This document shows, one piece after another, positions 1-6,797 of a DNA stretch of 10,874 bases. Positions within the stretch are counted from its first letter, which is position 1; each line of letters begins with the position of its first letter. This stretch comes from an uncultured Oscillospiraceae bacterium (lineage in GTDB: Bacteria; Bacillota; Clostridia; Oscillospirales; Oscillospiraceae). The stretch covers positions 1 to 10,874 of the forward strand of contig CAJUQN010000088.1 of the NCBI GenBank assembly GCA_910588625.1. The letters run 5' to 3'. The notes under the pieces were generated by a model. That model saw only the letters and a list, made by a program, of their open reading frames with translations. It made no database searches and was not told the origin of the DNA. The translations under genes were made by a program, and so were the position numbers.

Positions 1-70
1 AAACTACATTTTTTCCTCGGCGTTTTTTTACATTTTATCACTGGCGCTGACAGCCAAGGAGGTTGCCACC

Positions 71-1573
71 ATGACCAGCGAAGCCCTGCAAAAGGCCCGG
101 GACTTTGAAGCCCAGTACGGCCCTCACATCCCAGACACCGAGCGTCCCGCCTTCCACGCCACCCCTACCATCGGTTGGATGAACGATCCCAACGGCTTCT
201 CCATGTACCGGGGGGAGTGCCACCTGTTTTACCAGTACCACCCCTATTCCAACGAGTGGGGGCCCATGCACTGGGGGCACCTGAAAACGAAGGACTTTAT
301 CCGCTGGGAGAGGCTGCCCGCCGCCCTGGCCCCGGACCAGCCCTACGATGCCTCCGGCTGTTTCTCCGGCGGTGCGGTGGAGCTGCCTGACGGGCGGCAG
401 CTGCTGATGTACACCGGCGTCCAGCGCCACCACAACGCGGAGGGCTTCCTGGAGGACGTGCAGACCCAGTGTGTGGCTATTGGGAATGGGATGGACTATG
501 AGAAATCCACCCTCAATCCCGTGCTGGACAGAAAGGATCTGCCTGAGGGAGGCAGTTCCATCGACTTCCGGGACCCAAAGGTGTGGCGGGACAGGGACGG
601 CACGTACTATGCCGTGGTCGGCAATCGCACCGAGGACGGCAGCGGGGCCATCCTGATGTACCAAAGCACGGACGGCCTCAAATGGGAGTTTGTGCGCACC
701 CTGGACCGCTGCCATAACCAGTACGGCCGGATGTGGGAGTGCCCCGATTTCTTCGAGCTGGACGGGAAACAGATTCTTTTTACCAGCCCCCAGGACATGA
801 CGCCCATCGGCCTGGAATTTCACGCGGGCAACGGGACACTGTGCCTGATGGGCCGCTATGAGCCGGACGGGGCGGGCTTTGTCCGGGAGCGGGTCCAGGC
901 CATCGACTACGGGCTGGACTTCTACGCGCCCCAGACCCTGGAGGCTCCGGACGGACGGCGTATCATGATTGCCTGGATGCAGAACTGGGACACGGTGGGG
1001 GGGAAGCCCTCCCACTGCCGCTGGTTCGGGCAGACGGCTCTGCCCCGGGAGCTGTCCATTGAAAACGGGCGGCTGTACCAGCGCCCTGTCCGGGAGCTGG
1101 AACGCTATCGCGGCCCGGCAGTCATCCACCACCACATTTCAGTCTGCGGGGAAACCAACCTGCCCGGCGTCCAAGGCCGCATAGTGGACATGACCGTTAC
1201 CGTCCGTCCCATGGGCCAGGGCTCCTACCGCTGGTTCCGGCTCCATGTGGCCAAGGACGGCCGGCACGACACCATCATCCGTTATAAGCCCAATGAGAGC
1301 ACGCTGAAGATTGACCGCATCCGCAGCGGCCTGCCCCGGGACATCGTCCATACCCGCAGCTTCCTGGTCGCTCCGAACAATGGGGAAATCAAGCTCAGGG
1401 TCATCCTGGATCGGTTTAGCGTGGAGGTATTTGTCAACGACGGCGAGGTGGCGGCCAGCGCGGTGATCTACACCCGCCAGGAGGCGGATGCCATTACCTT
1501 TGAGGCGGACGGCCAGGTTTTGATTGATGTGGAAAAGTACGATCTACTGTTTGAGGACGGCGGAGAGCGTTGA
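71..1573 (+). CDS. scrB: GH32 sucrose-6-phosphate hydrolase / beta-fructofuranosidase
   Basis: The 500-residue protein is a glycoside hydrolase family 32 enzyme that cleaves the fructosyl bond of sucrose-6-phosphate or a related fructoside. Visible catalytic motifs are WMNDPNG (residues 36-42, nucleophile D39), FRDP (166-169, transition-state D168) and WECPDFF (222-228, acid/base E223). The five-bladed propeller occupies roughly residues 28-330, and a C-terminal beta-sandwich with an FSVEVFVNDGE-like segment follows. There is no signal peptide, so the enzyme is cytoplasmic, which favours the phosphorylated substrate delivered by a sucrose PTS; the length is usual for ScrB. The start is supported by CCAAGGAGG about 8 bases upstream of ATG. 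Only 70 bases lie upstream, so an operon partner cannot be seen. Levanase or plain invertase specificity cannot be excluded, so the symbol is provisional. Confidence 0.93.
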   Translation: MTSEALQKARDFEAQYGPHIPDTERPAFHATPTIGWMNDPNGFSMYRGECHLFYQYHPYSNEWGPMHWGHLKTKDFIRWERLPAALAPDQPYDASGCFSGGAVELPDGRQLLMYTGVQRHHNAEGFLEDVQTQCVAIGNGMDYEKSTLNPVLDRKDLPEGGSSIDFRDPKVWRDRDGTYYAVVGNRTEDGSGAILMYQSTDGLKWEFVRTLDRCHNQYGRMWECPDFFELDGKQILFTSPQDMTPIGLEFHAGNGTLCLMGRYEPDGAGFVRERVQAIDYGLDFYAPQTLEAPDGRRIMIAWMQNWDTVGGKPSHCRWFGQTALPRELSIENGRLYQRPVRELERYRGPAVIHHHISVCGETNLPGVQGRIVDMTVTVRPMGQGSYRWFRLHVAKDGRHDTIIRYKPNESTLKIDRIRSGLPRDIVHTRSFLVAPNNGEIKLRVILDRFSVEVFVNDGEVAASAVIYTRQEADAITFEADGQVLIDVEKYDLLFEDGGER

Positions 1574-1635
1574 GCTCTATGCGGAAGCAGCCGGTGAAGC
1601 GGATAAAAAAGCGTGCGCCCAATCACTGTTGACAT

Positions 1636-1910
1636 GAATTCCCTCCTGGGCGGGATGGTGAGGAGAAGTGCAGGCAGTCCATCCAGGAGAACGCTGACTT
1701 CGCCAAATGGGCAGGGCGCAGGACAACGACGGCATGACTGGCTTCCACATCCACGTGGCTGAGGGTATGAACGACGTGCATGATAACCAGAAAAACTGCG
1801 GCCGCCGCCACATCAACCGCCTGCTGTATAACGGTATTTGGGGAGAAAAGACTATGCGGTGTTCTGTCCCTATGACAGCGCCCCCTAAACTCGAAAATGC
1901 GGAACGCTAA
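1636..1910 (+). pseudogene. ssnA: Broken remnant of SsnA-type amidohydrolase
   Basis: Two short pieces in different frames resemble the middle of SsnA, a putative metal-dependent aminohydrolase often found with selenium-dependent purine/xanthine catabolism genes. The first piece (about 1636-1713) reads RDGEEKCRQSIQENADFAKW. The second (about 1737-1850, another frame) reads GFHIHVAEGMNDV and then RLLYNGIWGEKT. In intact relatives these blocks are separated by a stretch containing an HASFTL-like motif; that stretch is missing, and the joined pieces are frameshifted. After about 1850 the resemblance stops and the frame ends at 1908-1910. The metal-binding N-terminus and the whole C-terminal half are absent, so this cannot be functional. 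The identification rests on remembered family motifs, not on an alignment. Confidence 0.72.
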
Positions 1911-1913
1911 TCG

Positions 1914-1951
1914 AAAAAGCGGCGGGGTCAGTTCTGACCCTGCCGCTTTTT
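1914..1951. terminator. Strong bidirectional rho-independent terminator
   Basis: An 18-base stem (1914-1931 with 1934-1951; one G-T pair, 2-base loop) has A5 at its left end and T5 at its right. The same hairpin therefore ends transcripts from both sides. It sits just past the ssnA remnant on the plus strand and 22 bases beyond the cheY stop on the minus strand. Confidence 0.9.
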
Positions 1952-1973
1952 GATGTGCGGATATGTATTTTAG

Positions 1974-2339
1974 TTACTCCGCCAGTGCCGTGTTCAGTGC
2001 CGCCAGAAGCTGTTCCTGGTCAAAGGGCTTGTCTATGAACGCCTTGGCGCCGATGGCCTTGGCTTCGTCAAAGGTGTCTTCGTAGGCCAGGGAGGACACC
2101 ATGATAATCTTTGCCTCTGGATACTCCTCCAAAATGGCCTGGGCGGTCTCCAATCCGTCCATCCCCGGCATGATGATATCCATGGTCACCACGTCGGGAT
2201 TCACCTGGTCGTATACCGCCAAAGCGTCCTCACCGCTGCGGCAGTAATGGACTACTTCATAGTCCGTACCCTCCAGCAGATTGCGGATCTGGACCTCCTG
2301 GACCCGGGAGTCGTCCACCACCATCACTCGTTTTGCCAT
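1974..2339 (-). CDS. cheY: CheY-like single-domain response regulator
   Basis: This is a stand-alone receiver domain of 121 residues, the usual CheY length, with no output domain. The acidic pocket is D9-D10 (VMVVDDS), the phospho-acceptor is D54 (TMDIIMPGMDG), the switch Ser/Thr is at S82/S83 (IIMVSSL), and the invariant lysine is K104 (DKPFD). All residues needed for phosphorylation are present. I chose the ATG at 2339 because AGAAGG lies 9 bases upstream; the in-frame TTG at 2346-2348 abuts that site and is unlikely. It is the last gene of a minus-strand operon, 26 bases after cheX. Its signalling target could be a flagellar switch or a non-flagellar partner; no kinase or motor gene is visible here. 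Confidence 0.93.
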   Translation of the reverse strand: MAKRVMVVDDSRVQEVQIRNLLEGTDYEVVHYCRSGEDALAVYDQVNPDVVTMDIIMPGMDGLETAQAILEEYPEAKIIMVSSLAYEDTFDEAKAIGAKAFIDKPFDQEQLLAALNTALAE

Positions 2340-2365
2340 AATTGACAACCTTCTTTCTGATCGAA

Positions 2366-2860
2366 TTAAGTTTGACTTGATTGGATTCCACCGTTCTCCG
2401 CCTGGGGTGCGGGGATGTGGTGGACTAGTTCGGCGGCCTCGTTTTGGCCACTGGAATAGCGAATCACAAATTGCTCTGTATGGTCCTTGGGGCTATAGCT
2501 TCCCCAGTGGAAGGAGGGCACGCTGAACCGGGCGGAGACGTTGGTGGCCTTATAAAGCGCGGTGGCGATGTGGCCGCACAGCACGTTGAAATACTCCTTG
2601 CCCACATCCTCCAGGTCCTCGGGGGTGACCTGCTCTACCTTCAGCATGGATTGAGCCATCCGGGCGAACAGGGCAGCGTCCGCCCGAAAAGTCAGGCTGG
2701 AGTGGAACCCCCGGCGGAAGCCAATGTGCACCGTGCAGATGTGATTTCCTGGTTTTGCCTCGCCTGGGACCAGCGCGATACCCGCTGAGGCCTGGGTCAC
2801 ATCTCGAATGATCCGGTCTAGCCCTTCCCTCAGCTTATCCTCCGGTATGGCTTTGTCCAC
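2366..2860 (-). CDS. cheX: CheX-type CheY-P phosphatase
   Basis: This 164-residue protein belongs to the CheC/CheX/FliY phosphatase family, which dephosphorylates CheY-P. The family signature D-x3-E-x2-N-x22-P is matched exactly: D85, E89, N92 and P115, with E89 and N92 as the predicted catalytic pair (KEYFN). There is a single signature, as in CheX, whereas CheC and FliY usually carry two. The final 25 residues or so are polar and probably disordered. The start is GTG at 2858-2860, supported by GAGAGGAAG upstream. It lies 21 bases after the DUF342 gene and 26 bases before cheY, so all three are probably co-transcribed and CheX presumably acts on the neighbouring CheY. Family membership is confident; the pairing is inferred from position. 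Confidence 0.88.
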   Translation of the reverse strand: MDKAIPEDKLREGLDRIIRDVTQASAGIALVPGEAKPGNHICTVHIGFRRGFHSSLTFRADAALFARMAQSMLKVEQVTPEDLEDVGKEYFNVLCGHIATALYKATNVSARFSVPSFHWGSYSPKDHTEQFVIRYSSGQNEAAELVHHIPAPQAENGGIQSSQT

Positions 2861-2881
2861 TGCTTCACTTCCTCTCCGATA

Positions 2882-4606
2882 TCAAATGATGCAGATCTCG
2901 TCCTCCACCAGGCTGGCGTTGACGGGACGGGTCTCCTGCTGGAAGCAATAGGAGGCCGGGCCGATGGCCACCGACGCGCCGGGGTAGGCTACCGAGCAAG
3001 TCAGGCGGCGAACGCCGGACTCGCCCTGATTTTTTCTCAGGTCCTCCAGGTCCTTGCCAAACTGAGCCAGCTTGTTTTTGTTCATGGATAGCTGCATCCG
3101 CAGCTTACCTATCCGGGTAAACTTGATGGGGCTCTCCGGTTGGAGTTCGGTCTTTTCCAGCTCCTCCTCCAGGCCGGCGATCTCCCGCACCAGCACCTCG
3201 TGGTCAAACTCCTGGCAGGGCAGGCCCCCAAGCGCCACAGCGGTGTGGCACTCGGACCGGGAACCCAGCACCTCGGCGCTGACCTCGTGGGCGGCCCGGA
3301 TGCTGCCCCCGATGATGGTGCCCCGGCCGGACCGGGCCTCCACCAGGCCGTCACAGTACACATCGCAGTTGATAATGCAGTCGGAGTACAAGTCCTCCAT
3401 GGCGTAGACGCAGCAGTTCTCTAAGTATTTGGCATAGATGCTGTGACTGGCCCGAAGGACGGCCCGGTTGTCCCCCTGAGCGCCCTTGACCATGATGAGG
3501 TCGCCGCCGGCCTCTACCATGGCGGCCTCCACCACGCCGTCCACCGTGATGTTGCCCATGGCCCGGACGGTGAAGCCGGTGCAGATGTCCCCGTGGACGT
3601 GGACATCTCCCAAAAAGTTGATATGTCCGGTGGAGTAATCCACGTCGCCGTCGATTTCCAATACGGGCTTGACCTGGAAGGTACGGCCGTTAAATTCCAC
3701 ATGGCCTGTTTTGGTGGCCACCAGGGCGGCGCCGTCCTCAGCGACGGCAGTGTTGCGGCCCTTGGGCACTGTAACCGCCTTCCCGCTCCGGGCGGGCAGT
3801 TCCTGGCCTAGTACGGTTTTGCCGTCCTCCCCAAGGGTGGGGGCGATAATGCGGCAGATGATATCGCCCTCGTTCACGTTCTGGATGAAGCTGATGGAGG
3901 CATAGTCCACCCGGTTGTATTCGTCTACCGCCAGCTTTCGTTCTGGGCTGCGTTTGAACAGATCCACGATCTGGCCGTCCTTACCGAGGACGGCGGCCTT
4001 GCCTTGGGCGATCAGGTACAGGTGAAAATAGCGGTCCGGCTGGTCGGGCAGGGCATCCAGCAGGTCCTTGTTCAGACCATATTTCACCTGCTTTTCCTCC
4101 AGAGCCTTGGACAGCATATTCCGGTCCAGCTCCCTGCCCCCGCCTACCGGCGGGTAGGCGAATACCCAGGCCGTCAGCCGGTCACTGGACACGAAGGCCA
4201 CCGCCTGAGCGTCCAGGTTGGGGGATGGGGGTGGTTCCGCGCCCTCCTGGGGAGCGGTCTTGCCCTTGGGGTGTATTTTCTTCCAACGCTGGTTGGCAGT
4301 GGCGTTGACCGCCAGCAGCAGACGGGCCAGCTCCTGCTTGGCCTGGCTGGCGGGGAGCACATCCTCTCCCTCTGGTCCCTCGAAACGGAAGTGCGGGGGC
4401 GAATATCCCCCGGTCTGTTCCCTCCAGAGCCGGGACAGCTGATTGACCGCGTGGTCCGGGGCCAGGGCCAGCCGGAACGGGTCGGCCTCCTGCTTTGGCG
4501 GCGGCGAAGATTCCACCCGGGGCTGGGCCGCGGCAGGCTCCTCCCGGGGGGCCTCCTCCGGCTTGGAACCGAACAGCCAGGACAGCAATGGGCTTTTTCC
4601 TGCCAT
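2882..4606 (-). CDS. DUF342 / FapA-like polymer-type protein with coiled coil
   Basis: The 574-residue product is a DUF342 (FapA-like) protein. In order it has a short N-terminal segment, a Pro/Ala/Glu-rich linker (about 14-45), an N-terminal DUF342 domain (about 135-310) and a right-handed beta-helix of short Gly/Asp/Val repeats (about 318-455, for example GDVHVHGDICTGFTVRAMGN). A charged coiled coil (about 471-527) and a C-terminal tail follow. No signal peptide or membrane helix is evident, so it is probably cytoplasmic. Some homologues take part in flagellar or cell-surface assembly, but the biochemical role is poorly known. The ATG at 4606 has AGGAGG 8 bases upstream and a good promoter further up; a start at 4672 would overlap that promoter's -35 box. 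It heads the operon with cheX and cheY. Confidence 0.88.
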   Translation of the reverse strand: MAGKSPLLSWLFGSKPEEAPREEPAAAQPRVESSPPPKQEADPFRLALAPDHAVNQLSRLWREQTGGYSPPHFRFEGPEGEDVLPASQAKQELARLLLAVNATANQRWKKIHPKGKTAPQEGAEPPPSPNLDAQAVAFVSSDRLTAWVFAYPPVGGGRELDRNMLSKALEEKQVKYGLNKDLLDALPDQPDRYFHLYLIAQGKAAVLGKDGQIVDLFKRSPERKLAVDEYNRVDYASISFIQNVNEGDIICRIIAPTLGEDGKTVLGQELPARSGKAVTVPKGRNTAVAEDGAALVATKTGHVEFNGRTFQVKPVLEIDGDVDYSTGHINFLGDVHVHGDICTGFTVRAMGNITVDGVVEAAMVEAGGDLIMVKGAQGDNRAVLRASHSIYAKYLENCCVYAMEDLYSDCIINCDVYCDGLVEARSGRGTIIGGSIRAAHEVSAEVLGSRSECHTAVALGGLPCQEFDHEVLVREIAGLEEELEKTELQPESPIKFTRIGKLRMQLSMNKNKLAQFGKDLEDLRKNQGESGVRRLTCSVAYPGASVAIGPASYCFQQETRPVNASLVEDEICII

Positions 4607-4643
4607 AATGGGCGCCTCCTTTCCTGGTGCTATGCTCTCTCTC

Positions 4644-4672
4644 ATTATACCCCGCCGCTTCCACCGCCGCAA
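4644..4672 (-). promoter_or_regulatory. Sigma-A-type promoter for the DUF342-cheX-cheY operon
   Basis: On the minus strand there is a perfect -10 TATAAT (4644-4649), a 17-base spacer and a -35 TTGCGG (4667-4672). Transcription would start about 30 bases before the ribosome binding site of the DUF342 gene. The perfect -10 and ideal spacing outweigh the weak -35. This also rules out the longer reading frame that starts at 4672. Confidence 0.72.
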
Positions 4673-4740
4673 GGGAAAATCGCCTCTGTTCGGAAAATAT
4701 TAAATGGTTTGCCTTGGGGAAAGAAATTTTTTCAAAAGTC

Positions 4741-4777
4741 AGCCCTGACTCCCAGCGGTCAACCGGGAGTCAGGGCT
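4741..4777 (-). terminator. Terminator after the flavoredoxin-rubredoxin gene
   Basis: A perfect 13-base stem (4741-4753 with 4765-4777) with an 11-base loop lies 14 bases past the gene's stop codon. On the minus strand it is followed by GACTTTTGAAAAAATTTC, a modest T-run. It separates this gene from the downstream DUF342 operon promoter. Confidence 0.75.
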
Positions 4778-4791
4778 GGCGTGGCGGGCGG

Positions 4792-5412
4792 TTATACGGT
4801 CACTTTTTCAAAATCAGACGCGGGGTGCTTGCATAGCGGGCAGATGAAATCCTCTGGCAGCTCCTCGCCCTCGTAGACATAGCCGCACACCTTGCAGCGC
4901 CAGACAGTCTTTCCCGCAGGAGCGGCAGGCTTCTGGGGCGCGGGCTTGATGTGTGCCTGGTAGTAGGCATAGGTGGCTGAGGGCACGTCGGACAATACCT
5001 CCATGTCGTTTACGCCGGCGATGAACAGTGTGTGGCTGCCCAGGTCGATGGACTGCTCTACCGTGGCGCTGATGAAGCCGTTGGTCCCGGCAGTGACATA
5101 GTACAGGCCGCTGTCCGACCGCCGGCAAGCCTCGTATCCGGCGAATTTATCCACTTCCCGGCCGGTTTGGAAGCCGAAGTGCTTAAATGTGTCGAAGCTG
5201 GCGGCTTCGCTGAGGATGGACAGGTTGAACCGCCCGCCTTCCTTCACCAGATCGTGGGTGAAATTCGCTTTGTTCACTGCGATGCTGATGCGGTTGGGCT
5301 GGCTGGTCACCTGACCGGCAGTGTTGATGATACAGCCGCTCTCCTTGCCTCCGGCAGCGGAGGTGAGGACGAACAGGCCGTAGGACAGCTTATACATTGC
5401 TTTTTGATCCAT
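4792..5412 (-). CDS. hrb: Flavin reductase-rubredoxin fusion (high-molecular-weight rubredoxin)
   Basis: This 206-residue protein joins an N-terminal FMN-binding flavin-reductase-like domain (about 1-150) to a C-terminal rubredoxin (about 168-206) through a Pro/Ala-rich linker (about 156-167). The iron site is C173-x2-C176 and C191-x2-C194, all four cysteines present. The CxxC pairs are only 14 residues apart, a short rubredoxin resembling that of rubrerythrin. Known family members (Hrb of acetogens) pass electrons from NAD(P)H to rubredoxin-dependent oxygen- or NO-scavenging flavodiiron proteins, so a cytoplasmic oxidative-stress or electron-transfer role is likely. The start ATG follows AAGGAG by 9 bases. 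It appears monocistronic, with its own promoter and terminator; no flavodiiron partner is seen in the window. Confidence 0.9.
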   Translation of the reverse strand: MDQKAMYKLSYGLFVLTSAAGGKESGCIINTAGQVTSQPNRISIAVNKANFTHDLVKEGGRFNLSILSEAASFDTFKHFGFQTGREVDKFAGYEACRRSDSGLYYVTAGTNGFISATVEQSIDLGSHTLFIAGVNDMEVLSDVPSATYAYYQAHIKPAPQKPAAPAGKTVWRCKVCGYVYEGEELPEDFICPLCKHPASDFEKVTV

Positions 5413-5503
5413 ATTTCACGTCTCCTTGTCATTTGATTTAAGCCGCACCACAGGCTGTTTGGGATAGCTTGCCATGATTTTTCGATTTTATCGGCTTATT
5501 CCC

Positions 5504-5532
5504 ATTTTATCACAAATTTTGGAGGGAGACAA
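5504..5532 (-). promoter_or_regulatory. Probable promoter of the flavoredoxin-rubredoxin gene
   Basis: The minus strand carries -35 TTGTCT (5527-5532), a 17-base spacer and -10 TAAAAT (5504-5509), leaving a leader of about 85 bases. The octamer ATTTTATC occurs at 5485-5492 and 5504-5511 and inverted as GATAAAAT at 5538-5545, flanking the promoter. These copies could be operator half-sites or chance in an AT-rich spacer. Confidence 0.5.
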
Positions 5533-5581
5533 TATGGGATAAAATCTGTAAGGTCTTGCGTCAGTTTCCGTCTTATAGGGC

Positions 5582-5904
5582 GAAGGGACCTTTGACCGGT
5601 TCAACGCGCGGAAGGCGGAGAAACGGGGCGGGGGCGAGCTCGTCCTAGTTCTGGATGAGCTGTCCGAGTGTCTGGCGGGCAGGGTGGATCCGGAGGCCGT
5701 GTATGAGTGGGCCGGCGCATCCAGCGCTTTGTCCGGGCGCTCCCGGAGCGGGACGGCAATGTGTTTGTGCGCCGCTGCTTTTTCACCGAGCCGATGGCGG
5801 CAATCGCGGAACGGTATGACTTGACGGCAAACAACGTGATGGCCATCCTCAGCCGGACACGGAAAAAGCTCTGGCAGGAGCTGATAAAGGAGGGATATTC
5901 ATGA
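5582..5904 (+). pseudogene. C-terminal remnant of ECF-type sigma factor, frameshifted
   Basis: The 3' part of a sigma-70-family (ECF-like) factor is readable in two frames. First comes FDRFNARKAEKRGGGELVLV and then LDELSECLAG (about 5594-5680). After a frame change near 5705-5712 it continues RRIQRFVRALPERDGNVFVR, and then the region-4 helix-turn-helix TEPMAAIAERYDLTANNVM (to 5904). The region-2 half that binds core polymerase and the -10 element is absent, and an in-frame stop at 5576-5578 precedes the readable part, so this is both truncated and frameshifted. The stop TGA overlaps the next gene's ATG (ATGA), the usual arrangement for a sigma factor and its co-transcribed membrane partner. 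A sequencing error could explain the frameshift but not the missing half. Confidence 0.72.
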
Positions 5905-6175
5905 ACAATAGGGACCTGTACAGGGCCCTTGGGGAAATTGATGACGACATTTTGGAACGAAGTGAGGGGGTCATGAATAAGCAGAAGAACAGCTGGCTGG
6001 AATGGGGCGCAGCGGCGGCCTGTCTGTGCCTGGTGATTTTGGGCGCTGTGATGTGGGAGCGGTCCGCGCTGCCCCAGGCCAACACCGACGGCATCATCTT
6101 CTCGGAGGACGGGGCGACCATTCCTCAGAAGAAGGTCACGCTGTCGGGGAGCGGCAGTCAGACGCCCAGTTTAGC
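5901..6175 (+). pseudogene. Truncated sigma-associated membrane protein (N-terminal part)
   Basis: A good start (AAAGGAGGG 6 bases before ATG, and ATGA overlap with the sigma remnant) opens a protein whose first 90 or so residues look genuine. They comprise a short cytoplasmic head (MNNRDLYRALGEIDDDILER), one transmembrane segment at about residues 34-52 (WGAAAACLCLVILGAVMW), and the beginning of an external domain. Proteins of this kind commonly follow such sigma factors in gut clostridia and are plausible anti-sigma or sensing partners. The frame stays open to 6581, but after about 6175 it encodes an antisense clostripain scrap and then a TetR-like tail. The external domain is therefore lost and the 226-residue product is a chance chimera. 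An anti-sigma role is inferred only from position and topology. Confidence 0.6.
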
Positions 6176-6182
6176 GGCCCCC

Positions 6183-6326
6183 TCTCTGAATGTTGATATC
6201 GCTGCCAAAAGGGGCGTTGAGCATCTCCTGAAGGTTGGCGGTACCCGTGCCGTTGCGGGACTCCGGGTCAGTGCCGCATATGTAAATCATGATGGCGGCG
6301 GGGTCCCGGCAATCTCTCAGCAGCTT
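6183..6326 (-). pseudogene. Fragment of clostripain-like (C11) cysteine peptidase
   Basis: On the minus strand a 48-codon stretch reads KLLRDCRDPAAIMIYICGTD, then PESRNGTGTANLQEML. This closely resembles the start of the C11/clostripain-family catalytic domain (pattern MIYxCGTDLES..., then DLQEM). The catalytic His and Cys lie further downstream in the family and are absent; the frame drifts after NAPL and meets a stop about 15 codons later. No start codon or ribosome binding site precedes it. It lies antisense inside the reading frame that continues from the sigma-partner gene, so it is a rearranged relic. Confidence 0.6.
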
Positions 6327-6413
6327 GGTATGTTCTCGGACATTAAAAGTAAACTAGCTTGTGATATGTGGCGGTTGACCAATTTTGTCTGGGAAAAGTG
6401 GGGCTGCAGCTTG

Positions 6414-6581
6414 AACGCTTGTACAGAATGGTATCGGCTGGCTGCTTTTTCTGGGCTGCTCTACAATATCTATACAGAATGGGCGCAGCGCAACTGTGAG
6501 GAAACGCCGGAACAGCTGGCCGACATCATTGAGCACATATGCGGAGCGGGATTTTGGCCCAAAAGGGCAGGTTCACGGTAG
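6414..6581 (+). pseudogene. TetR-like C-terminal tail, orphaned
   Basis: The end of the open frame contains EWYRLAAFSGLLYNIYTEWA and then ETPEQLADII. This follows the pattern typical of the last helices of TetR-family regulators (a Gly-containing amphipathic helix, a Trp, and then a TPEELA-like turn and helix). No helix-turn-helix domain is found upstream; that part has been replaced by the antisense clostripain scrap. The assignment is by pattern only and is tentative. Confidence 0.38.
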
Positions 6582-6797
6582 AAGAGCATGGGGTGCGCGG
6601 TCGCTGTACCCTATGCTGCTGAGCTGCAATCAGCGCTGCGTGGAAAATGGGTTGTGGGCAACAGGTATTTTGGGTGGTTGTATTCCATGCTGCGAAGGCA
6701 AAGGTTCATTAATTTACGATTTTCTTGCCCCTCTATCCTTCCCAAAGGATGCATTGTATGATACTATAAAATCAGAACAAAAAAGGAGGGCATTCCC
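6582..6797. other. Spacer before brnQ
   Basis: These 216 bases join the gene debris to brnQ. Apart from the brnQ ribosome binding site and the TATAAA box at 6765-6770, I recognise nothing. A plus-strand frame runs through it, but its translation has no familiar motif. Confidence 0.4.

Noticed and set aside
1..70. End of an upstream gene or a promoter for the sucrose hydrolase
   Set aside because: All three plus frames are open over this short, T-rich stretch and no convincing -35/-10 pair is seen, so neither can be supported beyond the ribosome binding site.
38..1135. A 365-codon minus-strand open frame opposite the sucrose hydrolase
   Set aside because: It is antisense to a clear GH32 enzyme with all catalytic motifs; its translation is rich in Pro, Val and Gly without a known motif, as expected from a GC-rich shadow frame.
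4607..4672. Longer start (TTG at 4672) for the DUF342 protein
   Set aside because: It would lie within the proposed -35 box, whereas the ATG at 4606 has a near-perfect AGGAGG at the right distance.
4004..4876. A 290-codon plus-strand open frame opposite the DUF342 gene
   Set aside because: It overlaps the DUF342 coding region, its promoter and a terminator hairpin, and it has no recognisable domain.
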